A DNA stretch of 64,000 nt, taken from the NCBI GenBank assembly GCA_965261645.1, contig CBDHDJ010000003.1:992001-1056000 (forward strand). The letters are read 5' to 3'. The notes beneath the pieces were generated by a model. It was not told where the DNA came from and did no database searches. It saw only the letters and a list, made by a program, of their open reading frames with translations. How positions within the stretch are numbered: position 1 is the stretch's first letter; the number at the start of each line of letters is the position of its first letter. The position numbers and the translations under genes are program-made. The DNA comes from CBDHDJ01 sp965261645 (GTDB lineage: Bacteria; Pseudomonadota; Alphaproteobacteria; SHVV01). This document shows, piece by piece, positions 8,542 to 15,762 of this stretch.

Positions 8542-9696
8542 GATTCAATGTAGCGCGCCGCGTTACACGCCGCAAGCACCCGCCGTGCTGTCACGTCCGG
8601 CGACGACTTTGCGGAGCGGTACCGTGTGCACGTCCCGGCCTTGCGCTTGCGGGAACATGTGCGGCGGCTACCCGACGGTGCGAGCCGAATGAATGACGCT
8701 GCCGCTGCGCACACCTTCATGCATTGATCCGTTACCTCGTGCTTCCTATAGTGCCGCTCGGAAGCCCCGCGGCGGTTCGGGGACTGTCTCCGCAAGTGCG
8801 CGGCGGGCGCTGCCGCTCAAGCGCCGCTCGGGCTAAATGCCGGTTGCACAACGGCTTTCATCGCCCGTCGGTTTGAGCGGTCAGGAAGCGCGATTGGGAC
8901 GCCCTTCGGCGCGTTGGTCTCACACCCCACGCAATCTTCCGCTGTCGCGGACGGACCACACGGCTGCCTCCCCTGGAGCACTAGTTCTCCGCCGCTCACA
9001 ACCGGCGCGCAGGAGCGCGAAGTCACGGATTTCAGGCAGGTCGGGCGTAGCCGAGAGGGCAGTCCCAACGCTCGGGTCAAAGCCATCGAGTTCGGCGAGA
9101 AGTTAGCTTAAGGGCTGTCTAACCCGGCCCCGTTCACCCTGGTCGCGAGGGGCGCCCCGTGCCGGTGCTGGCAGCGATGATCACGAAGGTGAACTTGAGA
9201 GCAAGCAACGACCTTGAGGCTGGTGATCTCTGACTTGGTGATTAATCAGGCAACACTTTATACCCGCGTTCTCAGCATGGCGTCGGCGGTGGCCTGTGTT
9301 CGAGGCTCGGGGAGTGGGGAAAGGACCTCAGGCTCCTTGAGCGCATCGAATGCAGCGGGGCTAACGGTGCCGATCCTCCGTCCGGGCGGAGCCCGAACAC
9401 GTTCGCGACCTGCTTCGAGCATAGCGGACATCACCCCATGCCTCGAAGGCGGATCGTCCAAGAATTGCCTGCGACGTCTCACTTGTTCTTGATCCAGCTG
9501 TGGAGTCTTCTGTGGGGTTAAAATCAACAGCATCATAAATAATACAGTAATAACAATTGATTATATACGATTTATGGCGGACGCTTTGTCCTCCAGACAG
9601 CCCGCGCGGCGGACGGCGATCACGCCGACGCCCTATGCCGCTATCGCGACTTCGCCCGGGCTGCCCTCGCTGACGCCCACGCCGCCGTGGCCTGAC
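8542..9696. other. 1.15-kb region with no recognisable gene
   Basis: Between higB and the first SDR gene no open frame on either strand resembles a protein I know, and codon patterns look random. The right edge (9530-9575) is strikingly A+T-rich, with TAAATAATACAG and TTGATTATATACG, unlike the rest of the window. It may be a promoter for the SDR genes or a remnant of imported DNA. The left edge should hold the higBA promoter. Confidence 0.5.
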
Positions 9697-10452
9697 ATGG
9701 ACCTGCGCATCACCGGCAAGACCGTGCTCGTCACGGGTTCCTCGCGCGGCATTGGGCGCGGGATCGCGGCCGCCTTGGTCCACGAGGGTTGCCGCGTCAT
9801 GGTCAACGGCCGCGACGCCGATACATTGGCGGCCACGGCCAGGGCACTCGGCACCGGCGTCGAATACTGCACTGCCGATGTGACGGCCCCCGCACAATGC
9901 ACCGAGCTCGTCGCCGCGGCCGTCGAGCGGCTCGGCGGGCTCGAGATACTGGTGTGCAACGTCGGCAGCGGCGCCTCCGTCCCGCCCGGCCAGGAGACGC
10001 CTGATGAGTGGCGGAGTATGATCGATATCAATCTGCTGGCGGCCACCAACATGGTGGGTGCCGCGAGCGAGGCCCTGGCGCGGGCCCGCGTCGCCATCGT
10101 CTGTATCTCGTCGATCGCGGGGCTCGAGGCGTTCGGGGCGCCGATCGCCTACTCGGGCGCCAAGGCCGCACTCAACGCGTTCGTCCACGGCGCGGCGCGG
10201 CCGCTGGCCAAAAAGGGCGTGCGCATCAACGCGGTCGCGCCGGGCAACATCCTCTTCGAGGGCTCGGCGTGGGAGAGGAAACTGGAGGAGGACCAGGCAG
10301 CCGTGGAAACCATGCTCGAACGCGAGGTGGCGCTCGGCCGCGCTGGCACGCCGGAGGAGATCGGCGATGTCGTCGCCTTTCTCGCCTCTCCGCGCGCCTC
10401 GTTCATCACCGGCAGCGTTATCGTCGCCGATGGCGGCCAAGTGAGGAGTTGA
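9697..10452 (+). CDS. short-chain dehydrogenase/reductase (SDR)
   Basis: A 251-residue NAD(P)-dependent oxidoreductase of the classical SDR family. MDLRITGKTVLVTGSSRGIG begins with the first Rossmann strand and the TGxxxGIG cofactor loop. The catalytic elements are ISSIAG (Ser) and YSGAKAALN (Tyr and Lys), and the C-terminal motif is FITGSVIVADGGQ. The frame is open upstream to 9574, but the ATG at 9697 places the protein start just before the first strand, as in the family. The substrate cannot be read from sequence. A second SDR follows almost immediately in the same direction, so the pair probably acts in one pathway. Confidence 0.9.
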   Translation: MDLRITGKTVLVTGSSRGIGRGIAAALVHEGCRVMVNGRDADTLAATARALGTGVEYCTADVTAPAQCTELVAAAVERLGGLEILVCNVGSGASVPPGQETPDEWRSMIDINLLAATNMVGAASEALARARVAIVCISSIAGLEAFGAPIAYSGAKAALNAFVHGAARPLAKKGVRINAVAPGNILFEGSAWERKLEEDQAAVETMLEREVALGRAGTPEEIGDVVAFLASPRASFITGSVIVADGGQVRS

Positions 10453-10456
10453 ACCC

Positions 10457-11299
10457 ATCTCCCCGCTCCCCGCAATCTTCGATCTCTCCGGCAAGACCGC
10501 TATCGTGACCGGCGGCGCGGGCCTGCTTGGGCCGCGCCACGCGGCGGCCCTCGCCTATCTCGGCGCCCACGTTTATCTCGCGGACATCGATCTCGAGCGC
10601 GCCGGGAAAGCATCGCGTGAACTCAGGCGCGACACCAATGCCGGCAGCGTATCGGCCTGCCAGCTCGACGTGACCGACAAGGACTCGGTCACAGCGGCGA
10701 GGGGCGCGATCGTGCATGAGCGCGGCGGTGTGGACATCCTCATCAACAACGCGGCCATCGACGCCAAGGTGGAAGAGAACGGCCTGGCGGGGGGAGGCCG
10801 TATCGAGAATTTCGATCTCGCGCGCTGGCACCGGGAACTCGACATCGGCCTCACCGGCGCGCTCCTGTGCGCGCAGGTGTTCGGCGGCTGGATGGCGGCG
10901 CAGCGCGGCGGCAAGGGCGGCGTGATCCTCAATATCGCCTCCGACCTCTCGGTCATCGCGCCGGACCAGCGGCTGTATCGCCGCGAGGGGGTGGCCGAGG
11001 CCGAGCAGCCCGTCAAACCGGTGACCTATTCGGTGATCAAGACCGGCCTCATTGGCCTCACCCGCTACCTTGCCGCCTACTGGGCCGGAGCCGGGGTGCG
11101 GGTCAACGCGCTGTCGCCGGGTGGGGTCTATGCCGGTCAACCCGAGGACTTCGTCCGTCGGCTGGAAGAGCTCGTCCCGCTCGGCCGCATGGCGAACATC
11201 GATGATTACGCCGCCGCCGTACAGTTCCTGTGCAGCGATGCCTCGCGCTACATGACCGGACAAAACGTCGTCATCGACGGCGGCCGGACGATTATCTGA
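10457..11299 (+). CDS. second SDR oxidoreductase, no canonical start codon
   Basis: A classical SDR. The homologous N-terminus is LPAIFDLSGKTAIVTGGAG, followed by LLGPRHAAALAYLG; then NNAA, NIASDLS (Ser), YSVIKTGLIG (Tyr and Lys) and MTGQNVVIDGGR. The frame is open from the TGA at 10442, but no ATG, GTG or TTG lies ahead of the first Rossmann strand. The first GTG (10505) would cut into the cofactor loop. An AGGAG at 10444-10448 sits 8 bases before an ATC at 10457, exactly where an ATG would be expected. I place the start there, assuming an ATC start or an ATG-to-ATC change. It probably forms an operon with the preceding SDR. Confidence 0.8.
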   Translation: MSPLPAIFDLSGKTAIVTGGAGLLGPRHAAALAYLGAHVYLADIDLERAGKASRELRRDTNAGSVSACQLDVTDKDSVTAARGAIVHERGGVDILINNAAIDAKVEENGLAGGGRIENFDLARWHRELDIGLTGALLCAQVFGGWMAAQRGGKGGVILNIASDLSVIAPDQRLYRREGVAEAEQPVKPVTYSVIKTGLIGLTRYLAAYWAGAGVRVNALSPGGVYAGQPEDFVRRLEELVPLGRMANIDDYAAAVQFLCSDASRYMTGQNVVIDGGRTII

Positions 11300-11302
11300 G
11301 AC

Positions 11303-11905
11303 TTACGGCTCCCGCTTGAGCGGCACGATGCGCCGCCCGCCTCGCATCTCGCCTTGCCAGCGGCGCGCAAAATCGGGCGCGATGGCGAACTGATCGAGAA
11401 TGCGCGCCACCAGATCGTCGACGATGTCCGCAATGGTCTCGGGCCGGTGGTAGAACGCCGGCATCGGCGGCAGGATGGTGACGCCCATGCGTGCGAGCTT
11501 GAGCAAATTTTCGAGGTGGATTTGGCTCAGCGGCGTTTCGCGCGGCACCAACACGAGACTCCTGTTTTCCTTGAGCATCACTTCGGCCGCGCGCAGCAAG
11601 AGATTTTCGGAGTAGCCGTGAGCGATAGCGGCAACCGAGCGCATCGAGCACGGCACGATGACCATGCCGTCCGTGACGAAGGAGCCCGAGGCGATTGTCG
11701 CGCCGAGATCGCCAATAGCATAGTGGTGCGAAGCCAGCGCGCGGACAGCATCGATCGCGAGATCGGTCTCGTGCTCGAGCGTCTGCTGCGCCCATTTGCT
11801 GATGACGAGGTGGGTTTCGATCCCGTGGTCCCGCAACACCTCGAGCAGGCGGACTCCTAGAAGTGATCCGCTCGCCCCGCTGAGCCCCACAATGAGTTTT
11901 GTCAC
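11303..11905 (-). CDS. ubiX: flavin prenyltransferase UbiX
   Basis: UbiX joins dimethylallyl phosphate to FMN, making the prenyl-FMN cofactor of UbiD-type decarboxylases in ubiquinone synthesis. The protein begins VTKLIVGLSGASGSLLGVRL (FMN-binding GxSGAS loop). It continues through IASGSFVTDGMVIVPCSMRS, ENLLLRAAEVMLKENRSLVL and RETPLSQIHLENL, and ends near LPPMPAFYHRP, all conserved in the family. The GTG at 11905 aligns with the E. coli start; an in-frame GTG at 11941, just after the upstream stop, is an alternative. The converging SDR operon ends 3 bases away. It is the last gene of a minus-strand run with the Hpt-like and receiver genes, but no functional link is implied. Confidence 0.92.
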   Translation of the reverse strand: MTKLIVGLSGASGSLLGVRLLEVLRDHGIETHLVISKWAQQTLEHETDLAIDAVRALASHHYAIGDLGATIASGSFVTDGMVIVPCSMRSVAAIAHGYSENLLLRAAEVMLKENRSLVLVPRETPLSQIHLENLLKLARMGVTILPPMPAFYHRPETIADIVDDLVARILDQFAIAPDFARRWQGEMRGGRRIVPLKREP

Positions 11906-11942
11906 GTCCGCGCTCTTCCCGTCCGGCAAGGCCTGATTCACC

Positions 11943-12497
11943 TCAAGATTTTCCGCCCTCGGGCGAGTATTTCTTGATCGCGGCATCGAGCGCCTTCTCC
12001 AGCTGCCGGCCGGTTTCACCACCGTCGCCCTCGACGCGGCCACCGATCACCGCCTTCATGGCATCGATGTGGGCCTTGACGATCTCCATATGATTGTCGC
12101 TCCGGCCCGCCTCGGAGCCGGTGAAACTATACAGCGACTTGCCGAACGCGGAGATCAAGGGATAGCCGAAGGTGCCCCCCTGCCCCCGCATTTCATGAGC
12201 GAGATCATTGATCTTGCTGAAGTGCGGCGCCCGCTCCTTGGGCGAACACGACGTCGCGCCGGTCCACTCCTCGGACAGCGAGGTGAGAGAATCCTGCACC
12301 CAGTCAGGGTACTCCTCGGCCAGCTTCTCGAATTCAGCCTCGGCCTTCTTGAGGGCCTCCAGGTTGAAGGAGGGCGGGCCGCCGCCGCCACCGCCGAGCG
12401 CCTTCTCCTTCAGCCTGTTGCGGAATCTGAAAATTCGGGTCTTCGGCTTGGCCGAACGATCGGCGGGATCCTTGTCCCATTGCTCGTCATCCGCCAT
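11943..12497 (-). CDS. Hpt-like phosphotransfer protein (putative)
   Basis: A 184-residue, mostly helical acidic protein starting MADDEQWDKDPADRSAKPK at 12497. The Hpt-like signature is NDLAHEMRGQGGTFGYPLIS, where the His of AHEMRG occupies the place of the phospho-accepting His in HxxKG helices. A Gly/Pro linker (GGGGGGPPSF) separates the basic N-terminal part from the helical domain. The start lies 8 bases after the stop of the receiver gene, so the two are likely cotranscribed and may exchange phosphate. Homology is inferred from the short motif only, so moderate confidence. Confidence 0.6.
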   Translation of the reverse strand: MADDEQWDKDPADRSAKPKTRIFRFRNRLKEKALGGGGGGPPSFNLEALKKAEAEFEKLAEEYPDWVQDSLTSLSEEWTGATSCSPKERAPHFSKINDLAHEMRGQGGTFGYPLISAFGKSLYSFTGSEAGRSDNHMEIVKAHIDAMKAVIGGRVEGDGGETGRQLEKALDAAIKKYSPEGGKS

Positions 12498-12504
12498 CCC
12501 GTAC

Positions 12505-13053
12505 CTACCCGCTCTCGTATATGATTTCGGCTTCCCCATCGACGGCAACCCGCCGGTCCGACCTGTCGAGTTCCAGGCGGCGGCGCCGATCAGGGCCGAA
12601 ATAGTCGGGCGACATCACGAACTGCCGTGGCCGCTCGATGATCGAGGTGAGCCTCTCGCACAGGGCATCCACGGAAAACGGTTTGGCGAGAAACTCGGTC
12701 GCTCCGGCATCACGCGCCTCAGCCACTTTGTCGAGATCGGCCAACCCCGTCAGCACGGTGAAGGGAATGAAGCGGTCAGGCGATTCCTTGTCACGCCTGA
12801 CCCATTTGAGGAGCATCACACCGTCCACCGGCGCCATGTACCAGTCCGCGATGATCATATCGAGGGACATGATACCCACTCGCTGCGGTTTGGTGGCGAC
12901 CAGCTTGAGGGTCTCGATGGCCTTGCCACCCTCCGGCTCGGCGAGCACGGTGCCAAAGTTCAGCGCGTTGAGCACCGAGACGAGGAGGAGACGCATATAG
13001 GCGTTGTCCTCCACAACCAGGATCGAAAAGAGTTCGAAATTATAGGCTGCCAC
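12505..13053 (-). CDS. single-domain response regulator (CheY-like)
   Basis: A 182-residue receiver protein. The acidic pair lies in ILVVEDNAY, the phospho-acceptor Asp in MIIADWYMAPVDG, the Thr in FTVLTGLADL, and the Lys in ATEFLAKPFS. After the receiver (to about residue 135) comes a basic tail, FGPDRRRRLELDRSDRRV, common in alphaproteobacterial CheY-like proteins, but no DNA-binding output domain. It should signal by protein contact. The neighbouring Hpt-like protein is the most likely phosphate partner. No sensor kinase is nearby. Confidence 0.9.
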   Translation of the reverse strand: MAAYNFELFSILVVEDNAYMRLLLVSVLNALNFGTVLAEPEGGKAIETLKLVATKPQRVGIMSLDMIIADWYMAPVDGVMLLKWVRRDKESPDRFIPFTVLTGLADLDKVAEARDAGATEFLAKPFSVDALCERLTSIIERPRQFVMSPDYFGPDRRRRLELDRSDRRVAVDGEAEIIYESG

Positions 13054-13145
13054 GATGCGTCGGCCCCTGTTCGGGTCGCGACCGGGAGATTCCGAAAAAA
13101 CGGATTATGGCCTGATCGCCCGGCCGTATTCCACCACCAGCCTGC

Positions 13146-13897
13146 TCAGGCCAGATTGAAGCGCATGTGCTCGCGCGGCACGATCGCGCCACTCCACGTC
13201 ATGCGGGCCAAGCCTTCGAGTTGCTCCATGAAGATATCCTCGTGGTCGGGATCGTGGTGGAAGATCGCCAGCGTCTTGACATTGGCCGCCTGGCACAGGC
13301 GCACGCACTCCTGCCACGTCGAATGGCCCCAGCCAACATGATGGACGAACTCTTTGTCGGTGTAGGGGGAATCGTAGATCACGAGATCGGCGCCCTCTGT
13401 GAGCGCGAGAATGTTCTCGTCGGGCTTACCGGGAATATGCTCGGTATCGGTGACGTAACACATCGCCTTGCCGCGATGCTCGAACCGGTAGCCCGTCGCC
13501 CCGTCCGGATGGTTGAGGGGCGCCGTCTTCACGACGATGTCATCGCCGAGCTTGAAGGTATCGCCGGCGCGGAAGTCCTCGAATTCCATTTTCGCGCCCA
13601 TGACCGCGAGGGGGACCGGGAAGGTCGGCTGCGCCATCTGGCCCGAAATGACCGATTCGATCCCACCGGTATCGATCAAATGCCCGGCTCTGATGATAAA
13701 TGTGCAGTTCTTGTGGAAGGCGGCGAGAAAAAGGGGAAACCGTTGATGTGATCCCAATGGGTGTGGGTCAAGAGCAGGGTCGCGTGCTTGATCTCCTTTT
13801 TGAGCAGCCAATGGCCTAAGTCGCGGATACCGGTCCCGGCATCGAGAACGACGCGCTGGCCGCCCATGGCCACCTCGATGCAACTGGTATTGCCGCC
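13146..13897 (-). pseudogene. MBL-fold metal hydrolase, 5' truncated and frameshifted
   Basis: Metallo-beta-lactamase-fold hydrolase remnant. The frame from the IS border encodes GNTSCIEVAMGGQRVVLDAG and the metal motif LTHTHWDHINGFPFF. The frame then shifts at a C4T5 run near 13732-13740 and continues LAAFHKNCTFIIRAGHLIDT to the end, with metal ligands in CYVTDTEH and LAIFHHDPDHED. About 25-30 N-terminal residues are missing because an IS1595 element abuts codon GGN at 13897. No continuation is found beyond the IS, so a deletion accompanied the insertion. In intact relatives these are phosphodiesterase-type hydrolases; the substrate is not predictable. Confidence 0.85.
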
Positions 13898-14933
13898 AAA
13901 GGCTTATCCCTGAGCGTCCGGGACCACGAAATGTGGTGACGTGGGGCGAGGGTCGTGGTGGAACATAATGTGAACATCATGACCCTCGGGATGCCCAGAA
14001 ATGACCGACTTCCCCCGTTCCCTGTTGGAGTTCCAACAGCGTTTTCCAGACGAAGAAGCCTGCGCCGCCTACCTGGCCATCTTGCGCTGGCCGGCAGGCT
14101 TCGTCTGTCCGGCCTGCGGCAGCAGCCGGGGGTGGGCGCTCGCGACCAAGGCATACACCCATGAATGCGCCGACTGTCGCAAGCAGACCTCGGTGACGGC
14201 CGGTACGGTGATGCACGGCTCCAAGCTGGCGCTGATCGCGTGGTTCTGGGCCGCCTATCTGATGGCCACGCACTCCAACGGGATCTCGGCGCTGCAACTC
14301 CAGAAGCAGCTCGGCCTGGGTTCCTACAAGACCGCATGGTTGCTCGCCACCAAGCTGCGCCGGGCCATGGTCGCACCAGAGCACATGCCGCTGGCGGGCC
14401 TGGTCGAAGTGGACGAAAGCCTGATCGCCTGCCGCTCCAAGGATGAACCGCCGAGCGGCGGCGGTCGGCGCAGCCACCAAGGCAAGTTGTTGGTCGCCGG
14501 CGCTGTCGAGGTCGGCGAGGGTGGGCCCGGCCGGATCCGCCTGGCGCGGATCGAGGACTTCTCCGCCGACAGCCTGCACGCCTTCCTGGGCGCCAACCTC
14601 GCCCCCGGCGCCACGGCCAGGACCGACGGCTGGGCCGGCTACCCCGGCGCGTCCGGCATCACACACGACCCGCACGTCGTCGGAAACATGGCCGCCCATA
14701 TGGTCCTGCCCTGGGTTCATCGCGTCTTCGCCAACCTCAAGACCTGGGCGCTGGGCGTCTACCACGGCCTCCGACGCCAACACCTGCAATCCTACCTCGA
14801 CGAGTTCGTCTTCCGCTTCAACCGGCGCCGAACCCGCCACGCAGCATTCCGCTCCATCCTCGGCATCGGCGTCGCAATCAAGCCGCCTACCTACAAGATG
14901 TTGATCGCACCGGAGCTACCGGGATAAGCCTTT
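13898..14933 (+). mobile_element. IS1595-family insertion sequence (copy A)
   Basis: An element of about 1,036 bp bounded by perfect 13-bp inverted repeats AAAGGCTTATCCC (13898-13910) and GGGATAAGCCTTT (14921-14933), with one transposase gene inside. The flanking 8-mers TTGCCGCC and GCTCCCAA differ, so there is no target duplication. This implies a deletion or recombination next to the element, consistent with the missing 5' end of the MBL gene. Confidence 0.88.
14001..14927 (+). CDS. IS1595-family transposase
   Basis: A 308-residue transposase with an N-terminal zinc ribbon (FVCPACGSSRG and HECADCRKQT) and the ISXO2-like DDE core. The catalytic acids lie in LVEVDESLIACRS, ARTDGWAGYPG and, as the C-terminal region, VHRVFANLKTWALGVYHGLR, followed by YLDEFVFRFNRRRTRHAAFR. 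It spans most of the element and ends 6 bases from its right end. No lesion is seen, so the gene is potentially functional. It is only distantly similar to the other IS1595-type transposase at 47882-48901. Confidence 0.93.
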   Translation: MTDFPRSLLEFQQRFPDEEACAAYLAILRWPAGFVCPACGSSRGWALATKAYTHECADCRKQTSVTAGTVMHGSKLALIAWFWAAYLMATHSNGISALQLQKQLGLGSYKTAWLLATKLRRAMVAPEHMPLAGLVEVDESLIACRSKDEPPSGGGRRSHQGKLLVAGAVEVGEGGPGRIRLARIEDFSADSLHAFLGANLAPGATARTDGWAGYPGASGITHDPHVVGNMAAHMVLPWVHRVFANLKTWALGVYHGLRRQHLQSYLDEFVFRFNRRRTRHAAFRSILGIGVAIKPPTYKMLIAPELPG

Positions 14934-15176
14934 GCTCCCAATCAATAACGCCACATTCAACTAAGCTATATATGAAGTTCTACGCCGATCACCAAGAGAG
15001 CGACATGACGACCGCGAGAAATAATACGATTTCGCAGCGCTTTATTACAGTTTTATAACCGCCTGTCACCCCCGCGATGAGGGGAATCCCCTAGCACGAT
15101 CGGCGCCGGGCCCAGGCGCGGGCGTCAAGGCAAGAGGGGCCGCCGATGGCCAAACTCGGCGTTGCGGCTTCAGCCC
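14934..15176. other. intergenic stretch with GGGGAATCCCC palindrome
   Basis: About 240 bases between IS1595 copy A and the universal stress gene. A short open frame (14971-15057, starting MKFYADHQESDM) has no recognisable homology. The palindrome AGGGGAATCCCCT sits at 15081-15093; similar motifs occur at 26632-26642 and 48915-48925. No other signal was recognised. Confidence 0.45.
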
Positions 15177-15551
15177 TCAGTGGGAGATCAGGACGGGCAG
15201 CGTCATGTCGTTGAGGAGGTGACGCGTGACCCCGCCGAGCGCGATCTCACGGAAGCGCGAGTGCCCATACGCACCCATGACGAGGAGATCGGCGCCGGGA
15301 TCGGCGGCCGACGACAGAACCTCACCCGCATCGATGTTTTTGGCCACCATGTGCATCGCCTCGGCCGCCATCACCGCGACTTCGGCGAGCGTCACATGGC
15401 TTCCCGTCGCCAGCTTTTCCCGGCCCAGTTGCCCGATCACGGTCAGATCCGCGTACCGGGCGTGTCGGGCGAGGGCAAGGGCAAGGGCAAGGGCAAGGGC
15501 AAGGGCGAAGTTCGCACGTTCGCGGCAATGAAGGAGAATGTTCTTGATCAT
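15177..15551 (-). CDS. shortened universal stress protein (UspA family) with Ala-Leu repeat
   Basis: A 124-residue Usp-type protein. The start MIKNILLHCRERANF and the end DPGADLLVMGAYGHSR...GGVTRHLLNDMTLPVLISH are typical of the two-domain (about 280-residue) alphaproteobacterial Usp. The middle is mostly missing. Residues 16-28 are a run of Ala-Leu pairs encoded by a GGGCAA hexamer repeat. HARYADLTVIGQ then resumes the family sequence, and a second junction precedes ATGSHVTLAEVAVMAAEA. The ATP-loop motif GAYGHSR is kept. Internal in-frame deletions seem to have made a mini-Usp. A perfect FNR/FixK box lies 61 bases upstream of the start codon. Function after such loss is doubtful. Confidence 0.8.
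   Translation of the reverse strand: MIKNILLHCRERANFALALALALALALARHARYADLTVIGQLGREKLATGSHVTLAEVAVMAAEAMHMVAKNIDAGEVLSSAADPGADLLVMGAYGHSRFREIALGGVTRHLLNDMTLPVLISH
15467..15508. repeat. hexanucleotide tandem repeat GGGCAA
   Basis: Five perfect GGGCAA units flanked on each side by a GGGCGA variant, seven hexamers in all (42 bp), inside the usp coding region. On the coding strand it encodes alternating Leu and Ala. Since the unit is 6 bp, copy-number slippage changes length but not frame. Confidence 0.97.
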
Positions 15552-15611
15552 CGTTGCGCGCTTTCCCCTGGGGTGGTCCGCTTACGTTAGGGAACGGAAT
15601 GCCGCGGCGAT

Positions 15612-15625
15612 TTGATCTAGATCAA
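15612..15625. promoter_or_regulatory. FNR/FixK-type binding site
   Basis: TTGATCTAGATCAA is a perfect 14-bp palindrome matching the FNR/Anr/FixK consensus TTGAT-N4-ATCAA. Its centre lies 67 bases upstream of the usp start codon. If centred at -41.5 it would give a transcription start near 15577, with a TAACGT -10-like sequence between. This predicts low-oxygen induction of usp. The divergent thioredoxin-NHL gene starts 138 bases to the other side and could also respond. Confidence 0.8.
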
Positions 15626-15762
15626 CCGGTGAGCGTGGCGAATCCGGGGGTGGAAGACTGGCCAGCGCGTGCAGGCGCCGCTTATTATTGACGGGCTGGT
15701 GACCGCTCGTCTCGCGCGGATCCCGAATATGCGCCGCACCCCACCCGGAAGGATTCGACGCC

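Noticed and set aside
15223..15590. Plus-strand open frame with Gly-Lys repeat (GKGKGKGKG) opposite usp
   Set aside because: It is the complement of the GGGCAA repeat in the usp gene; the minus-strand frame has clear Usp homology and the plus frame has none.
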